Of a stretch of 64,000 nucleotides of DNA, positions 19,810-31,782 are shown piece by piece. Source of the DNA: Perkinsus olseni (lineage: Eukaryota > Perkinsozoa > Perkinsida). The stretch lies in the NCBI GenBank assembly GCA_013115125.1, contig JABANN010000029.1, positions 1 to 64,000 on the forward strand, in the 5' to 3' direction. The translations under genes were made by a program, and so were the position numbers. How positions within the stretch are numbered: position 1 is the first letter of the stretch; the number at the start of each line of letters is the position of its first letter. A model generated the notes under the pieces. The model was not told the DNA's origin. It searched no databases and saw nothing but the letters and a program-made list of their open reading frames with translations.

Positions 19810-22620
19810 TCAAGGGGCACTGCTGACATCCTCGCCTTCGACGATACTCGGCTCGTCGTCTTCAATGACTCTATCCTTGTGAAGCCCTTCACATCCCCCT
19901 TCATGTGTGAGCACATCATACAAAGCATCGCGCTTCAGGTGAATGGAGGGGAGGCCAGACCATACCCTCCTCTTCACGAAGATAACTCTACTCAAGCCGA
20001 GATACTGCAAAAACAGAATTGCTTCGATGTATCAATCGACTACGATGACCTACCTTTTCACAATGCCTTCTAAAGCACCGTATCGAGCCAAGTAAGGACC
20101 CTGTAACCGGGCAGATGTGGCTGTCTCCCAGGACTTGGACGCCCACCCGCCGTCCTTGATGGGATACTACAGCATCGAAGCTGAAGGATAGTGATATAAC
20201 CGTATAATGAGAATCACCATACCTACCAGTAGGGGCCTTCCTTCACCAGAGTTGCGTAGCCACCATCGCAACCAAGGGCCTCCAACGCTACTGCTAGATC
20301 GAGGTGATACTGCCTTAGAGGACGGTGGTCCTGATGAAGGAAAGACTCTCGAGTCCATGGAAGAGGCCAGCCGTACGGTTATGTCATTATTCGAGAATCT
20401 GTTCATGAGTAGCCGTTGTGTCTCTGTAGCATGGTCAACGAACTCAGGATGCTCGAGTATCAAACCGAACTGATCGAGCAAGGCAGATGAAGGCTCATGA
20501 TCCTCGGAGGGATCATGCTCACCATAACACGGGACATCTGTGTAAGATGTGGTTTAGCTATATGCTGCTCGTCCCCTATGTTGCCGCTTCGGTAAAACTC
20601 AGCCATCAAGGCCACGAAAAGCTCCTGGTGGTAGTGGTCACTGAGCGGTAGAGCTTATACCCCCTATATAGCAGCAAAGGTCAACTACCTGGTAATAAAG
20701 CCATTGAGAATGTTGCATATCTGTCTTACAGAGAATGCTCTCCTCACTTGTATTGCTCTCTTAGCTATCTGTAAGCATCACGCCTAGATTGATTCTCCCC
20801 ACCCCGCTTACCCTGTCGGCAAGTTCATCATCCCAGACCCCAACTTTCGCCATGCTATTGATCATCGCTGCTAAATGCTGTGGGGAATGGTACTTAATTT
20901 TCTGCCGGAACTTCCGTATAAGGCACCCCTTCCAGGCCTGAACCATGTCAACGTCCTACGGTGTGGTAAGTGCAGCCACCCTCACCCTCTTATCCCGGAT
21001 GCCCAGTGTTGCTAAGGAGAACGCTAGAGTGATGACGGTGAGAGGCTGCAAACGATGAGTCTCCGGCATGTTGGCGAGGCGATCGCAGAGCGACCTCAGG
21101 AAGGGCAAGTTGCGTATGTTCACGCGGGAGTACTGCAACAACAACAACCAAAGAAGGGTGTAACCCTCGACACCCAACTCGGAAGTTCCCTTACAGCATA
21201 GGCTAGCATGGCTGTCTGACGATCTGTGATTGTAGCCCAAATCTCGGGGGAAGCTACAGTCCGTCCTAAGGCACGATCATCACAGTTAATGCCGAGTGGG
21301 TGGGCAGAGGCCTCACCGATGGTCCTGAACATTGCCACATCCGCATGCTTCAGCCGCCCAAGGGCAGTTGCTAGAAGTGTCAGCGTCTTCGCATCGAGAC
21401 TTGTGATTTCCCGCCGAACCTAGGAGGCCGACCCACCTGCAGCTGCATGGGCTATGAAGGGGCTTTACCCGATTGGACATCCGGTGTATGGCTCTGGTCG
21501 GTAGGAGGCCAATCTTAGAGAACTCATGCAAGACCACACACATCTGCTTCGGAGGTATCTTGCCGTTGCTGAGTTTCTCATTATAATGGAAGGCTATATA
21601 ACGATACGCTTTGGACCATGCGTGATGGGCCTGACGAACAGCTGCTGCTGCTGATAGGCAGACCTCATTACTATGCAAACCCACTAACCTGATTGCGTGG
21701 GTCCCTTGGTATAAGTTTCCTCTGCCGCATGAAGTAGAGCAACCAGGCCATATCGGTGCCATTCCACAGGCCAGGGTGGTGCACCATAACTCTAATAAGG
21801 CTGAGGAAGGCAGATAGCCGCAGCGGTTATCCCCGGCGGTGATACCGCCGATTGATACTACTAGTGAGCCTTATCCTCAGGTACTTGAGGGCATTTACTC
21901 TTTGCCGCTGAGTACAGTATCAAGCAGAGCTGGGAGTGGCTGAATTCACAATGAGGGTTTCCCTTGGTAAAGGAGCTTTCCTGATCGCCGAGATTGTTCA
22001 TTTGACGAGAGCCCCAGCAACAGCCCTCTCACAACGTAGGTGACGACCTTCCTCACTAGAGGCGTCCATAATGCAGGCGAACTTATCTTCAACTTGCCAG
22101 CTGCTAGCGCCACTGCCGTGAGCTGTGATGGGTTATAGTCCGGTATACCCTTAAGGACCCCCTTACGTAACTCTAGATACCTGCAGACACCTCCACAGCA
22201 TCATCCATGGACGGCGGCGATCACCTCTTGTCCACCCTCAGATCTCTATCCTTGAATGCTGTCCCTGACAGCTCTTGTAAATGGAATATCTTCAGCGTCG
22301 CTTTGGTGTTGTCGTCATACTGACTGACCTACCGCAGCAGCGACTTCGAGTCTGCTTTCACCCCATACCACCCTTGATACCTCCTTCAAGGTGCTCCGGA
22401 CGATCCTCTCATTCTCCCTACCAAACCTTGCGAACATCTTCCGTATCTCCTCCTTGCATCGCAGTGCATCCACGTCTATTTGCCGGTCCGCTACCGTGTC
22501 GGGTAAAGTCTCTATCAAGGCTACTGGAGGGGGGCTACTGCTGAATAGACGATACCCACAACGGATGAAGACCGCGGCGGCGGCAGGCAGGGGACACCGA
22601 GGTGTGCATATAGAGATCAT
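19810..22620 (-). CDS. Mitochondrial helical-repeat (HPR/OPR-like) putative RNA-binding protein
   Basis: The N-terminus at 22620 is a good mitochondrial presequence (MISICTPRCPLPAAAAVFIR followed by CGYRLFSSSPPP). The body is a series of helical-hairpin units with the spacing of heptatricopeptide/octotricopeptide proteins: KIPPKQMCVVLHEFSKIGLL, EITSLDAKTLTLLATALGRL, RLQPLTVITLAFSLATLGIR, YHSPQHLAAMINSMAKVGVW, HYHQELFVALMAEFYRSGNI. Such proteins bind organelle RNA in alveolates and algae. C-terminal exons read IFVKRRVWSGLPSIHLKRDA and end with an acidic tail, stop at 19810-19812. An apparent stop at 20761 is inside an inferred intron. Exon joins in 20500-20760 and around 21800-22200 are uncertain. 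Confidence 0.62.
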
Positions 22621-22923
22621 CACTAAATCGACTACAATACGTAATCTTCTGAAAGACAGCCTTAAAGTAGCAGTTGGGGCGGTGCCTCTCCCCCCAGCGA
22701 GTAGTGAACTCCATAACGAAACACCAGCGTGAGTAACATACAATAGACACTCAGAAGGGTCCCTCCCCTGTATAGCACGGTTGCTGCTATTGACGTGAGC
22801 ATGCAGCACACCTCTCACAGCAGTGGGTGGCATCTACTACCGTACTCCCAACTAAACACTGATTATAGCTTACTACACCATGAGGCAACTACATGGTAAT
22901 TTTACATGATAGACAAAAGCTAA
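22621..22923. other. Intergenic gap between HPR and EF-hand genes
   Basis: 303 bp upstream of the HPR start and downstream of the EF-hand stop, both on the minus strand. A minus-strand frame runs through 22625-22833 but has no recognised similarity. Confidence 0.4.
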
Positions 22924-23867
22924 CTACGGTGGTCCGACACTTTCCCCGCTGATAGCTGAGTTAGCAATACTTGGACTTTCCTGAACAGCAGCCCTTGGCC
23001 TCTGGGAGGGCACCACATCGCCTTTGATTACCAAGTACAGCCTGTTGTATACATCCGTAATCTTATCAGTAAGCAAGGATGGTTGGAAGCGGCCCCCTCC
23101 ACCAGCTGGAATGGAGCACTCTCGCAGTAGTGTATCGAATTCCTCGCCTGAAGTCCCGTGATCCGACCACAGAGGCCCCAAAGCCTTGCCTACTAGTGAA
23201 CTCATCTCCCATCGTTGCTAGCCAGAACTTCAGCATGTCCACACTACTGGTGTCGGCCGTGGCAGCCGAGCGATGATGACCGCCCCTAGCAGATCCCGGG
23301 CGAGGAGAGGCAGCTGCGCTCAAGGTCCTACTACTACTACTACCGCTGGTACCTGCACTCGCTCTGAGGGTCTGAATCGCCTGAGCAATAAGCCAAGTCC
23401 AGCAACAACAACAACATCGAGGTCCCCATCACCTGGTTAAGCTCGGTTATACCAGCCTCGGTGCTGAACCTAGATGGCCTAGCAGAGGCAAGGTTGAGGA
23501 CGGTGTAGAAATCAACGCCTTGGTCCACTGGGAACTAAGGCTTAGATCTATACTCTGGGCGAGAGATGTGCTGCTCAATACCTTCTCTCCGTAGCACATA
23601 CGATCGACCTCTCTCTCAGCGTAGTCCAGGGCGAGACTCCTTATCACGCTACGAAGCTCATCAGGAGTCAATTTACCGTCACCATCCGCGTCCCATACTT
23701 CGAAGCATTCCCGAATCTAGGTCGAGAGGGAGGTTACTACAACCGGCCTCCAACCCTTTTACCTTAGCAGGCGATATCCCTCCTCTCACAGACGCTCTAG
23801 ACTCCTGCGAGCCCTGCCCTGCCGATCCCTCTGGGGTAGTCACCTTCACCTGCCGCGATTTGGACAT
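22924..23867 (-). CDS. EF-hand calcium-binding protein
   Basis: Starts MSKSRQVKVTTPEGSAGQGS. After a 45-nt intron comes a canonical EF-hand, IRECFEVWDADGDGKLTPDE, with the loop D-A-D-G-D-G-K-L-T-P-D-E (about 23660-23720), followed by LRSVIRSLALDYAEREVDR. Further exons give FYTVLNLASARPSRFSTEAG, a Ser/Arg/Gly linker, MLKFWLATMGDEFTSEEFDT and LLTDKITDVYNRLYLVIKGD. The piece MGDEFTSEEFDTLLREC looks like the end of a second, degenerate hand. The stop is TAG at 22924-22926. About 300 residues. It is probably a Ca2+-responsive protein without a kinase domain. It lies 102 bp from OXA1. Confidence 0.72.
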
Positions 23868-23969
23868 GATGAAGGTCTGTCCAACGCTCGGACGGTTCAT
23901 CAACTCATCCCAGGGAGAACGCAACGGAGGTGGTATCAGAAACGAATGCTGAAAGGCCTCCCGAGGCTA

Positions 23970-25222
23970 CTACGTATACCTCAGCTTCTTCCCTACTGTG
24001 AGCTTGCCGTGTAAGCGTCGCTTAACCACAATGTTAACCACGGCATTCATAACGGTATTACACATGACAAAGACGAAGCATCCTGCTGGGAGGTGAACCG
24101 CAAATGGCAAGAAGAGCAGTACCGCGCCTGAGCTCCATCTATGTCCCATTGACCAGTGATATTACTACTACCCTGTAGTCCGTAATTAAAATATGTTGTG
24201 TCCCACTCAGCTCTGTCTGGATCCGATACTACCGGTACCAACTTCATCTGGGCCCTAGCAGCAGCTATTGCCATGATGGAAGAGGCTAACGGCAAAATAC
24301 CGTAGGGATCTGATGTATGGGGGCTCCGGGGAGCTATGAAGTGGATAATGATCCTACCTGCCAGCATTAGACTAGGGCACCACAGGAAGGTTGAGTCAAG
24401 GCAGACTGATCTGAAAACGTCGGGATGAGTAGCCATGCCCCTTATAGCTGCAAACAACGTGAGTATCCACGGGGTTTGTATGCCAAACAAGAACCCCATG
24501 CCTTGGAAAGGGTTCCCTGATCAGATACCATGACATATGCCCCCTGCAACAACAGCCTCGTACGTCCTATCCCGTGCTTGCCGAGCTCTTGTCGATACTC
24601 CTCCACTTTACGGTCGAATCTATCGTTATCCCCGGTCTGCAAACTCCCCTACTCTCTGTGCCTAGTGGTGCATCAGTACTACATTAAGAGCTGTCCGGAC
24701 TTCCCTCGCCAATGGTAGTAGCTCCACCATGGCTGCTTGACGCCTACTTGATATCTCTATGGACCTATCACCGTCCACTGGTAACTCCAGTAGGGAGGCA
24801 AGGGTGGTTACCGGACGTTGAAGTAGAGTGTGAGAGCTCGGAAGCCAACAGCGACTAGGCAGATAGTGGAGACCCAGCTACTGCCGGATATCTCATGAAC
24901 AGTGTTAAGCATGGTCTGGACGGCATCTACGTGAGGCCTGACTTTATACCGTTTCAGGACACACTCGGCCGGTGCCATACTACCAAGGGTCATAGACAGC
25001 CGTCCAATCAACACCAAAATTATCCGCCTGATCTCTTAGTCTCTCTAACAAGCTCAGTGCTTCGGGAGAGGAGACACCCGGTGCCACTGGATGGCTCACT
25101 GGCGTTGTTGTCGTGGACAGTGACCGACTGCTATGCCGAGATATCGCTCGGGCTACTACAGCCGGCGACCCCCTCTGCCGGAGTACCAGTAGAAAGGGCT
25201 TCTTGCCGGTTGATAAAAGCAT
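23970..25222 (-). CDS. OXA1: OXA1/YidC-family mitochondrial inner-membrane insertase
   Basis: Inserts proteins from the matrix into the mitochondrial inner membrane. A presequence (MLLSTGKKPFLLVLRQRGSP, RHSSRSLSTTTTP) precedes FGVDWTAVYDPW. Then come SSWVSTICLVAVGFRALTLY (TM1), EEYRQELGKHGIGRTRLLLQ (the cytosol/matrix loop before TM2), GFLFGIQTPWILTLFAAIRG, DPYGILPLASSIMAIAAARA and LPAGCFVFVMCNTVMNAVVN, the Oxa1/YidC order ending in the L.AG.F.F...N motif. The stop is TAG at 23970-23972. Met at 25324 is an upstream alternative start; 25222 gives the more typical presequence. The cyclin gene starts divergently about 190 bp away. Confidence 0.85.
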
Positions 25223-25410
25223 ACAAGGCAACGGCTCTTGACCACCCGGGATGCTCTGACTTGGGGCGCGCGCGCTTGACCGGAAAAGTTCGTTTCGCGC
25301 AAGATGCACCAACAACGCATCCAAGATTCGTAGGCTCCGTTCGAAGTTAGTAGCTCATTCGTGTTCATTTAGGATCTTCGATCAGTCCCCCCTTCTCGCT
25401 TGTTCAGTCC

Positions 25411-27170
25411 GTGGGTTTGCTTATGTTTAATCTCTTCTGCCGATCATATCAAGGCTTTCAACGTGGTTTACGGCAAGCTTCTCAAGAGCGCTCAGCCCCG
25501 CCCACTGAGTCCACCGAGATTAACACACCGATTGCTACCGGCTCTTCGAGACCAGTCGAGCGCTTCCTACAGCAAGGTGAACCAAGTAAGGTGGATGAGC
25601 GAAGCTGGTTTCCGCCCACCCTGATCTGTGTAGAAACATTCATTAATGAACTGTGTTTTCAGATTTTCTTCCTATTTACGACACCTCCCGTTACGCCGAG
25701 CTACTGCCTGAGTTCAATTCGTCCCTCTTCTCGGAGGCCTCAGAGCGCATGGAGCGGGCTTTCATGCTCCGGTACACTCAAAAGCTGTAGGAGAGTGGTC
25801 TCGCTGGTATCTACTGTGGTTAGCTTGATGTGCCCCTTCAGGGTATCCTTGGTGCATTCGGCCAAGACCAATGATGAAGAGTTGATGAACAACCCCTTCG
25901 AGTGCAGATTTGCCGTCACTAAGACCGACGTTGCTGGTACGTCATCATCGTTACTTCCCTCGTCTCCACTCGACGATGTCCCCAGGCAATCCGAGAGTGC
26001 CATCGTTCCACAGCGACGCGGCATTTGTTTTGAAGATGACCCAGCGGTGCTGCTTCTCTGTGGCTACCGTTTTAACTGGTTTGGACTACTTCATCCGTTT
26101 AATCGATAAGGGTTTGGTAAGACCCGTCGTGCATGACGCGTTTTCGTAAGAAATTTTCGTTCAGGTCCGCTTACACCACACTTCTTGGAGATCCCTGTGG
26201 GTTTGCTGTATGCTCTTAGCGGAGAAGATGTGGGAAGATAACTTCGTTCACCCGGTGAGACGGCTGCCTTCGCTGCTCCCGTACCTTGTGGTTCTCGTAG
26301 GTGCACATTATGGGGCAGTACAGCTCGAGTGCCCACAGTAGGAGGGAGTACCTCCAGCTGCAGATGGGCATCCTTAAAGTCCTCAACTGGGACATGAACA
26401 TAACGCTGAAGCGGTATGCTCCCCGTCTCGTATTTATCACGCAGGGCGGTCGCTGCAGATTCACGGAACTGATGGCGGACATCATGGCCCATCCGGTGTC
26501 CCCTCAAGTCATTGCTGCAGTACCTGGTCATCCTGACAAACTGTTTGTACCGAGGTTAGTATTTGCACCCTCTCCGCTGCGTTGGTGGATTTCGTGTTTT
26601 AGACCTCTTCCGAAGGTGCCTAAGATGAACTTCAATATCTCAGCGCGCCTACACAAACAGGACTCCAGCAGGCCATTGAGGTAGACTCTTAGTTGATGAT
26701 TGTTATCTGAGCCTCCTTGTCAGACATGGCGCCGGATCTGACGCTAGGGCTATGCAGACTGCGGCCTCGAGCGATTCGCCTGGTGGTGCAGCCTCGACCG
26801 TCGCTGACAGCCGGTCTGATGTCTTCAATGAGATTAAAGAAGTTGAGGTGGGGCATCTCGACGTTTGTCACAAGAGCTATGGTCTCATGTCATCAGGATG
26901 ACATGGACATATCCACCTTTAGCCAGACCCATCCGATGCCAGCTGCCGGGTAAGCCTGACATGATCGTGGTCTCGTCTTTGAGTAGTGTCCATTTCAGAG
27001 ACCCATCACTGATGCCGTCTCGACATCACCCTCCTGGCCGCGGCAATGGTCGTTTCGGTCACGGGTCGTTTTACAGGCCAGGTGTTGGCCTGCCGCCAAG
27101 GCAGCCAACTCACACTCGTCGGCCTCAGTCCAGGGAGGTGGCTGCGAGACAGCAAGCTCTTGGACGCTAG
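25411..27170 (+). CDS. Cyclin-box protein (cyclin Y/Pho80-like)
   Basis: Regulatory partner of a cyclin-dependent kinase. After N-terminal exons (FLPIYDTSRYAELLPEFN, SEASERMERAFMLRYTQK), the cyclin box reads VTVLTGLDYFIRLIDKGL-like, then WRSLWVCCMLLAEKMWEDNF, MGQYSSSAHSRREYLQLQMG and ILKVLNWDMNITLKRYAPRL. The LLAEKMWED block and the E.L.LQ..ILKVLNWD helix are diagnostic of the Pho80/cyclin-Y branch. Introns of 35-50 nt sit between them (for example GTAAGACCC...TTTTCGTTCAG at about 26116-26163). The C-terminal tail is Pro/Gly/Arg-rich (HHPPGRGNGRFGHGSFYRPG) and ends TAG at 27168-27170. The start at 25411 is uncertain. Confidence 0.75.
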
Positions 27171-27549
27171 ACTTTTCGTACCGCTTATGGGCAGTTGAAC
27201 CCCTACGGGAACTGCTCCTACTTGCTCATCTTCGCGTAAGCGAGTTGGTGTTACACTGGTAACCCTTGATCTCGGCCAACATTCGTTTGGTCCGATATAT
27301 AATTTGCTCATTGATATTACGGAGATGTGTCCGCTAGTGACCTCGTGCTACCCGACTGTGATTATGATGCAGTGGATAACCCTCGCACGGTGTGTAGGAG
27401 GCTAAGCGATTCTCTTTGGACATTAGTAGTTGTCATGCCATTACGATGTAGTGATGCTATCCGCATGGCTGGGCGATGTTGAGTTCGTTAATGATGGACA
27501 ACGGTTGCTCTCGCAGGTTTACCAATGCTGATGGTGGTACCGTGAATAA
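27171..27549 (+). other. Gap with a coding-like fragment
   Basis: 379 bp. A plus-strand segment at about 27330-27520 reads ASDLVLPDCDYDAVDNPRTV and, after a 26-nt putative intron, MLSAWLGDVEFVNDGQRLLS. It looks protein-coding but no start was found. It may be a missed 5' exon set of the next gene or a small separate gene. Confidence 0.3.
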
Positions 27550-28096
27550 TGAGTCGAAGGTCATATGTTCCCAACCTTAATGTAGATCTGAGCACTATAG
27601 CCACCAACTATGTTCAGGAGGCCGCTCTCTACAGTGAGTCCCCTGCGAGATGAGGGGATTACACCCTGCTAAGGACGATCGTGTCTCTCGCATTATCCTA
27701 CTGCTAACTCGATCTGGTGAGACTGTTTATCTCCCCAGGTGGACAAATCTATGCTCATGCAGCGAAGGAGCTACGAATGCAGTCTCCCGGCGGGGGTCGC
27801 CGGGACGATCTCAATGGGCTTGCCTATCGAGTGGAGGACTATAGGGTTGGCCTCGGCATGGCCGGAGTGACCTCAGCACCGTGTGACACACTACAGGTAA
27901 AGTACTACGGTGAACCTTGCAGTGAGGACTTCCCGTTCAGAGGCACCCTAGAGGGAAAGAGCCGGTGCCGGAGCCTGTGACCTCTGCGGCGTCCCTGGCT
28001 GCTAGAGTCAGGAATGCTGATATAGAAGTGGAAGATGTCCGGCAGCGGCGATGCTGGTTGACTCCTGGGCATCTGACGGAGTTCGTGGGTAATTAA
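27550..28096 (+). CDS. Small protein of unknown function
   Basis: The three-exon model starts MSRRSYVPNLNVDLSTIATN. A 105-nt intron with a TGCTAAC branch point joins EAALYS to GQIYAHAAKELRMQSPGGGR, and a 44-nt intron joins SAPCDTLQ to RHPRGKEPVPEPVTSAASLA. The last exon ends with EVEDVRQRRCWLTPGHLTEF and TAA at 28094-28096, about 130 residues in total. The consistent frame across two well-formed introns supports a real gene. No known family was recognised. Confidence 0.55.
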
Positions 28097-28329
28097 AGCC
28101 CACGACGCTAACTGATCGCCCGTCACCACCATCACCCAGCTTCACTGCTAATGCAGTCCGTTTAATTCTGAGGGGCTTCCCCCATTCTTCTCCGTTCACG
28201 ACTGTGCTATTGATCGAACTATAACATCCTATACTCAGTTTACAGTGGCCGCCTGCCTCTGGTAGGTGCCATGGGACCACATAAATTAGATTTCGTCACG
28301 GGAGAAGTGTGGGCCACTAAGGCAGCCGC

Positions 28330-28895
28330 GTAGGATACATAGACACCCGATGCCGCATGCATGGACACGAATGCTCAGATTCAGCAGTGGAGCTGGCGCT
28401 AGTTTCCAAAGATGCCTGTCAGTGCCTCGAACGCCTCAGGCTCCTTCAGCCTCGCAAACGTAAGGCTGGCGTGTATGAGGTGCTCTTGACGGTAATGCTA
28501 TCGTAGCTACGAGAGTAGAGGAGCTGTCACATACGGCGATGGATTGCGGCAGTCCGAGGTTGGCCTGGTTGAGGGCGTACGGTACGTCCTCCGGCCAGCG
28601 TCCTATGATCCACCGGTTATCCCCGAGGCTATGCGGCATTATTCAGAACGTGAATGGTAGGCTGGTTAGTTACGCTCTTATCCCATTCTCTTTAACGTGT
28701 AGGGATTCGTCCACGACCAATGGCCAGGAAGAAGAGGGTTTACAGACAGTGCTAGGAGTGCTTAGTAGTCCACGAGGAGGGAGGAAAAAGCAGGACGGGA
28801 GAACAGCAAGTCAGTACCCATTGATTGGCCTACGTGTAACCGAACGCTGGATGGCACAGAGTGCTGGGACCGTAACGGAAGCAAAATTCGAATAG
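28330..28895 (+). CDS. Unidentified coding-like region
   Basis: Plus-strand open segments with amino-acid-like composition: SAVELALVSKDACQCLERLR (about 28385), GLVEGVRYVLRPASYDPPVI (about 28560) and a Lys/Arg-rich part to a TAG at about 28893. Donor- and acceptor-like sites lie between them, but I could not settle one frame. The product is unknown. Confidence 0.3.
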
Positions 28896-29032
28896 ACGAA
28901 TGTGGCGGTGAGCGGACGAGGATTACGACGATTCCAAGCGCTCGAAAAACAGCTTGGGTCGCTCGCCTCGGGAATCGATTTCTCTCGAGCAGCAGCATAA
29001 TACCTGGGGGTTCTGTGGCCAGATGCATGTCT

Positions 29033-31529
29033 TTAGATGGCATGTCGGCAGCGGGGCTGGGTTTCCACCGTCTATTAGAAGCACTGTCGCTGGAGGACCA
29101 CGAGGAGGAGTCGCTTCATAGTATCCGAGGTGATGGGCATCATCCCGCAGAGTCCGAGGTATCTTCCCTTATCAGGAGTTGGGCCGCCTACTCTAGACGA
29201 GCAACCTGCCGTAGCGAACGCCAGGGAGGAACATCAGCCAGATGAGAGCACGAAACCCGGGGTACGATGGTATTCCTGAGCTTGTCGGCAGCGGCACCCA
29301 ACCTAGCAGGTGCCTCCCCGGTTGAGCTTTTGGCTATGCGATTTTCTTGCTGATAACCCTAACCTGGCCCAGCTGCTGGGATGCAGGGACAATTTGCTAC
29401 TGCCATCGAAAGCTCAAACACGGCATTCCCGTCAGCTCAGCCGATCGCTTCTCTACCAAAAAGTAGGAACTACTGGATTCGGCTCCTGGCCGCTATGTGA
29501 ACTCAGGCTTGTGATGATCTGGGAATCTCCTCGCGCTTCGGTGATGATCATGACTCCAGGGGGCATCGAATGCAGCTGCATGCTATCGACATAGCCTCTA
29601 CGAGGTTCGTAGATCTCTCGACATGAACATTTACACGTTGTTTTGCGTTCCTTCGCCGTCACGGCCTATTGTGTCCTTGTGTTCTACCATACTGGGAGGC
29701 CACGGTAGCTTAGAAGGTTTGTGCTTCATGACGGTATCCTATGAGCAAGTCGACAACACTCCTGACGATAATCGAAAGGAAGGGGATGTTGCGTCAACCA
29801 CTGAGCGACATATCTTTGAATCCGTACTCTACCTGCAGATGGGCCCTGGCTGTGATGACAGTGATGGCCATAGGTCCTCGACTGCATCCTGACGGAGTTC
29901 CCTTCTTCTGCACAGGAGGAGCTCCTGACGGTAGTAGCTGCATGATAGCATCGGGTGGTCTGTAGAGTCACAGCGGGCAGATACGCAGCAATCTTGACAG
30001 GCTCTTCACGGAGCTGCCCAATCGATCAGTGATGATGGACCTGTTGGAGGCAGAGGACACTCGCGAGCTGAGGAGGGTGATGCTGCTAGTTGAACTCCTC
30101 AGACCACCCCACTCTGTTCTGAGATACTGTTCTACCCTGTGGTGGAGGAAGATATTCCACGTTACATGAAGGCCATCCACAAAGTCACTAGACAGGAATT
30201 GGGTGGTCATGGGACCAAGGCGACGAAGAAGCTTCAACATCATCTCATCTGTCTTCTTTATCTGTGGCACAGTCGCTCACCTAGGGTCTGCAGAGCTGCC
30301 GCGGAATCTGAGGAGGGCATGCTGGCTTTGGTACGCGCAGGTATCCTCATCCGTAATACACCGCCCTTCCTCGAGGTGGAGCTTTTCGGCGATGCCAATG
30401 TCTTCTTGGCTGGGCAAGCGATTGATACATTCCGTCGAATAGTGACGGCTCCCATGGTCGAGTCCCCTACGACAAGTATTTGGGATCGTGATGCATGCCC
30501 CGGAGTGCACCACTTGGTGTTGAAACGTGTCTGCCTGAGTCCAGTGCTTTGGGCCAGCTTTCATAAACTTACAAAAGGAGAGGACGCGTGAGGCTGCCAA
30601 CATCTCGCTGTTCCTGCTGCAGTACGAGATAGGCTCTCAGATATCCCAACGAGCGAGCTGGATATGCCCAGCTGCTCGCCTTCTGTCTAGAATACCTGTC
30701 CAAATGCTGGGTCAATGGCAGTACTATTAGTGTACCACCGCGTCTTGCTATTGGAAAGAGGCTAGACAGGATCCTCTCTGAGCTTGAGGGTGAGGAGTAC
30801 CGTCCACAATGTCGCTTATGTTCCCGCATCGTAGCGTCCGATCGTGCCTTCGAGGAGAGCATTACCGAGGCCTATCCTGTGGGACCTGACAATCGTTCCT
30901 CGCCTGAGGTGCTGAAGGACCAGCTGTTGGACGAGGAGCAGGTGCAGTGGTGTAAGAATTCGATATTGAGGGATACAACAGAGGCAGAGAGGAACGCGGG
31001 AAGGGCGGCTGAGTTGCGGGATCTAGGAAACTGTACGACTAGAGCTAAAAAGTAACAACCTGTGCATTGCTGCGATCGGCTAGCTTCACTTGGATTACCC
31101 AAGGTGGATAGGTATGAGCACGCGTTATCGTGCTACGAGTATTCTCTCCAGTGGAACAACAGCGAACCACTCACGTACTCTAATATGGCCCTCTGCAACC
31201 TGAAGCTGTGCAGATGGGCAGATGCAGTATCGGCTGCAGATTCGGCTATCGTGGGATGCTCAGCTGCCTCGCACAAGGGTAACGCTGGAATCGCTTCTTA
31301 GGCGAGAGATGATACCATCGTGAAGGCCTGGTATCGGAAGAGCGTAGCGTTGTTCAAGATGCTGTCATCACTCGATGAAGGCGGAGAGAGGGAGAGCCTT
31401 CAGTACGAACGTGTAGTCAACGACACACCATCATCCCTGTCTTATCTCAGGTCTTCCCTTCGTCTTGCTGTGAGCAAAGCTCGCGACTTGGGCTGCGAGG
31501 AATCCTTGCTCGCAGACCTCCGCACTTAG
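29033..31529 (+). CDS. TPR-repeat protein with long helical N-terminal region
   Basis: Starts MSLDGMSAAGLGFHRLLEAL. Many short exons follow with alpha-helical segments (NLDRLFTELPNRSVMMDLLE, RELRRVMLLVELLR, KKLQHHLICLLYLWHSRSPR). A Cys pair (CRLCSRIVASD) lies at about 30815. Near the C-terminus is a clear TPR region: AAELRDLGN, then RYEHALSCYEYSLQWNNSEP, TYSNMALCNLKLCRWADAVS, AADSAIV and VKAWYRKSVALFKML, with Ala/Gly/Tyr/Pro at TPR positions. The stop is TAG at 31527-31529. It is probably a chaperone-like or scaffold protein. The helical part could be ARM/HEAT-like, but that is only a guess. It may be more than one gene before about 30000. Confidence 0.5.
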
Positions 31530-31782
31530 AGATTGTCATGACAATGGTGGCTCATCTGTCGTTTCGCGAGGCTCTTGGGCGCTTTTGCTGTCAATGAAGG
31601 TCGCGCCTGGAGTCCTCTCTCTCAGCGCTTACGCTAGTTGTCCGATCCTTTGCTGTGTCATCCACCTACGCTGACTATCTGATGACCGAGTTCCCAAGAT
31701 CGGGACCTAATCACGAGACCAATGGAGTTCGCCAACGTGAGCTAACCCGGACTCTCCTCACCAACCAAAACCTATTCCTGCG

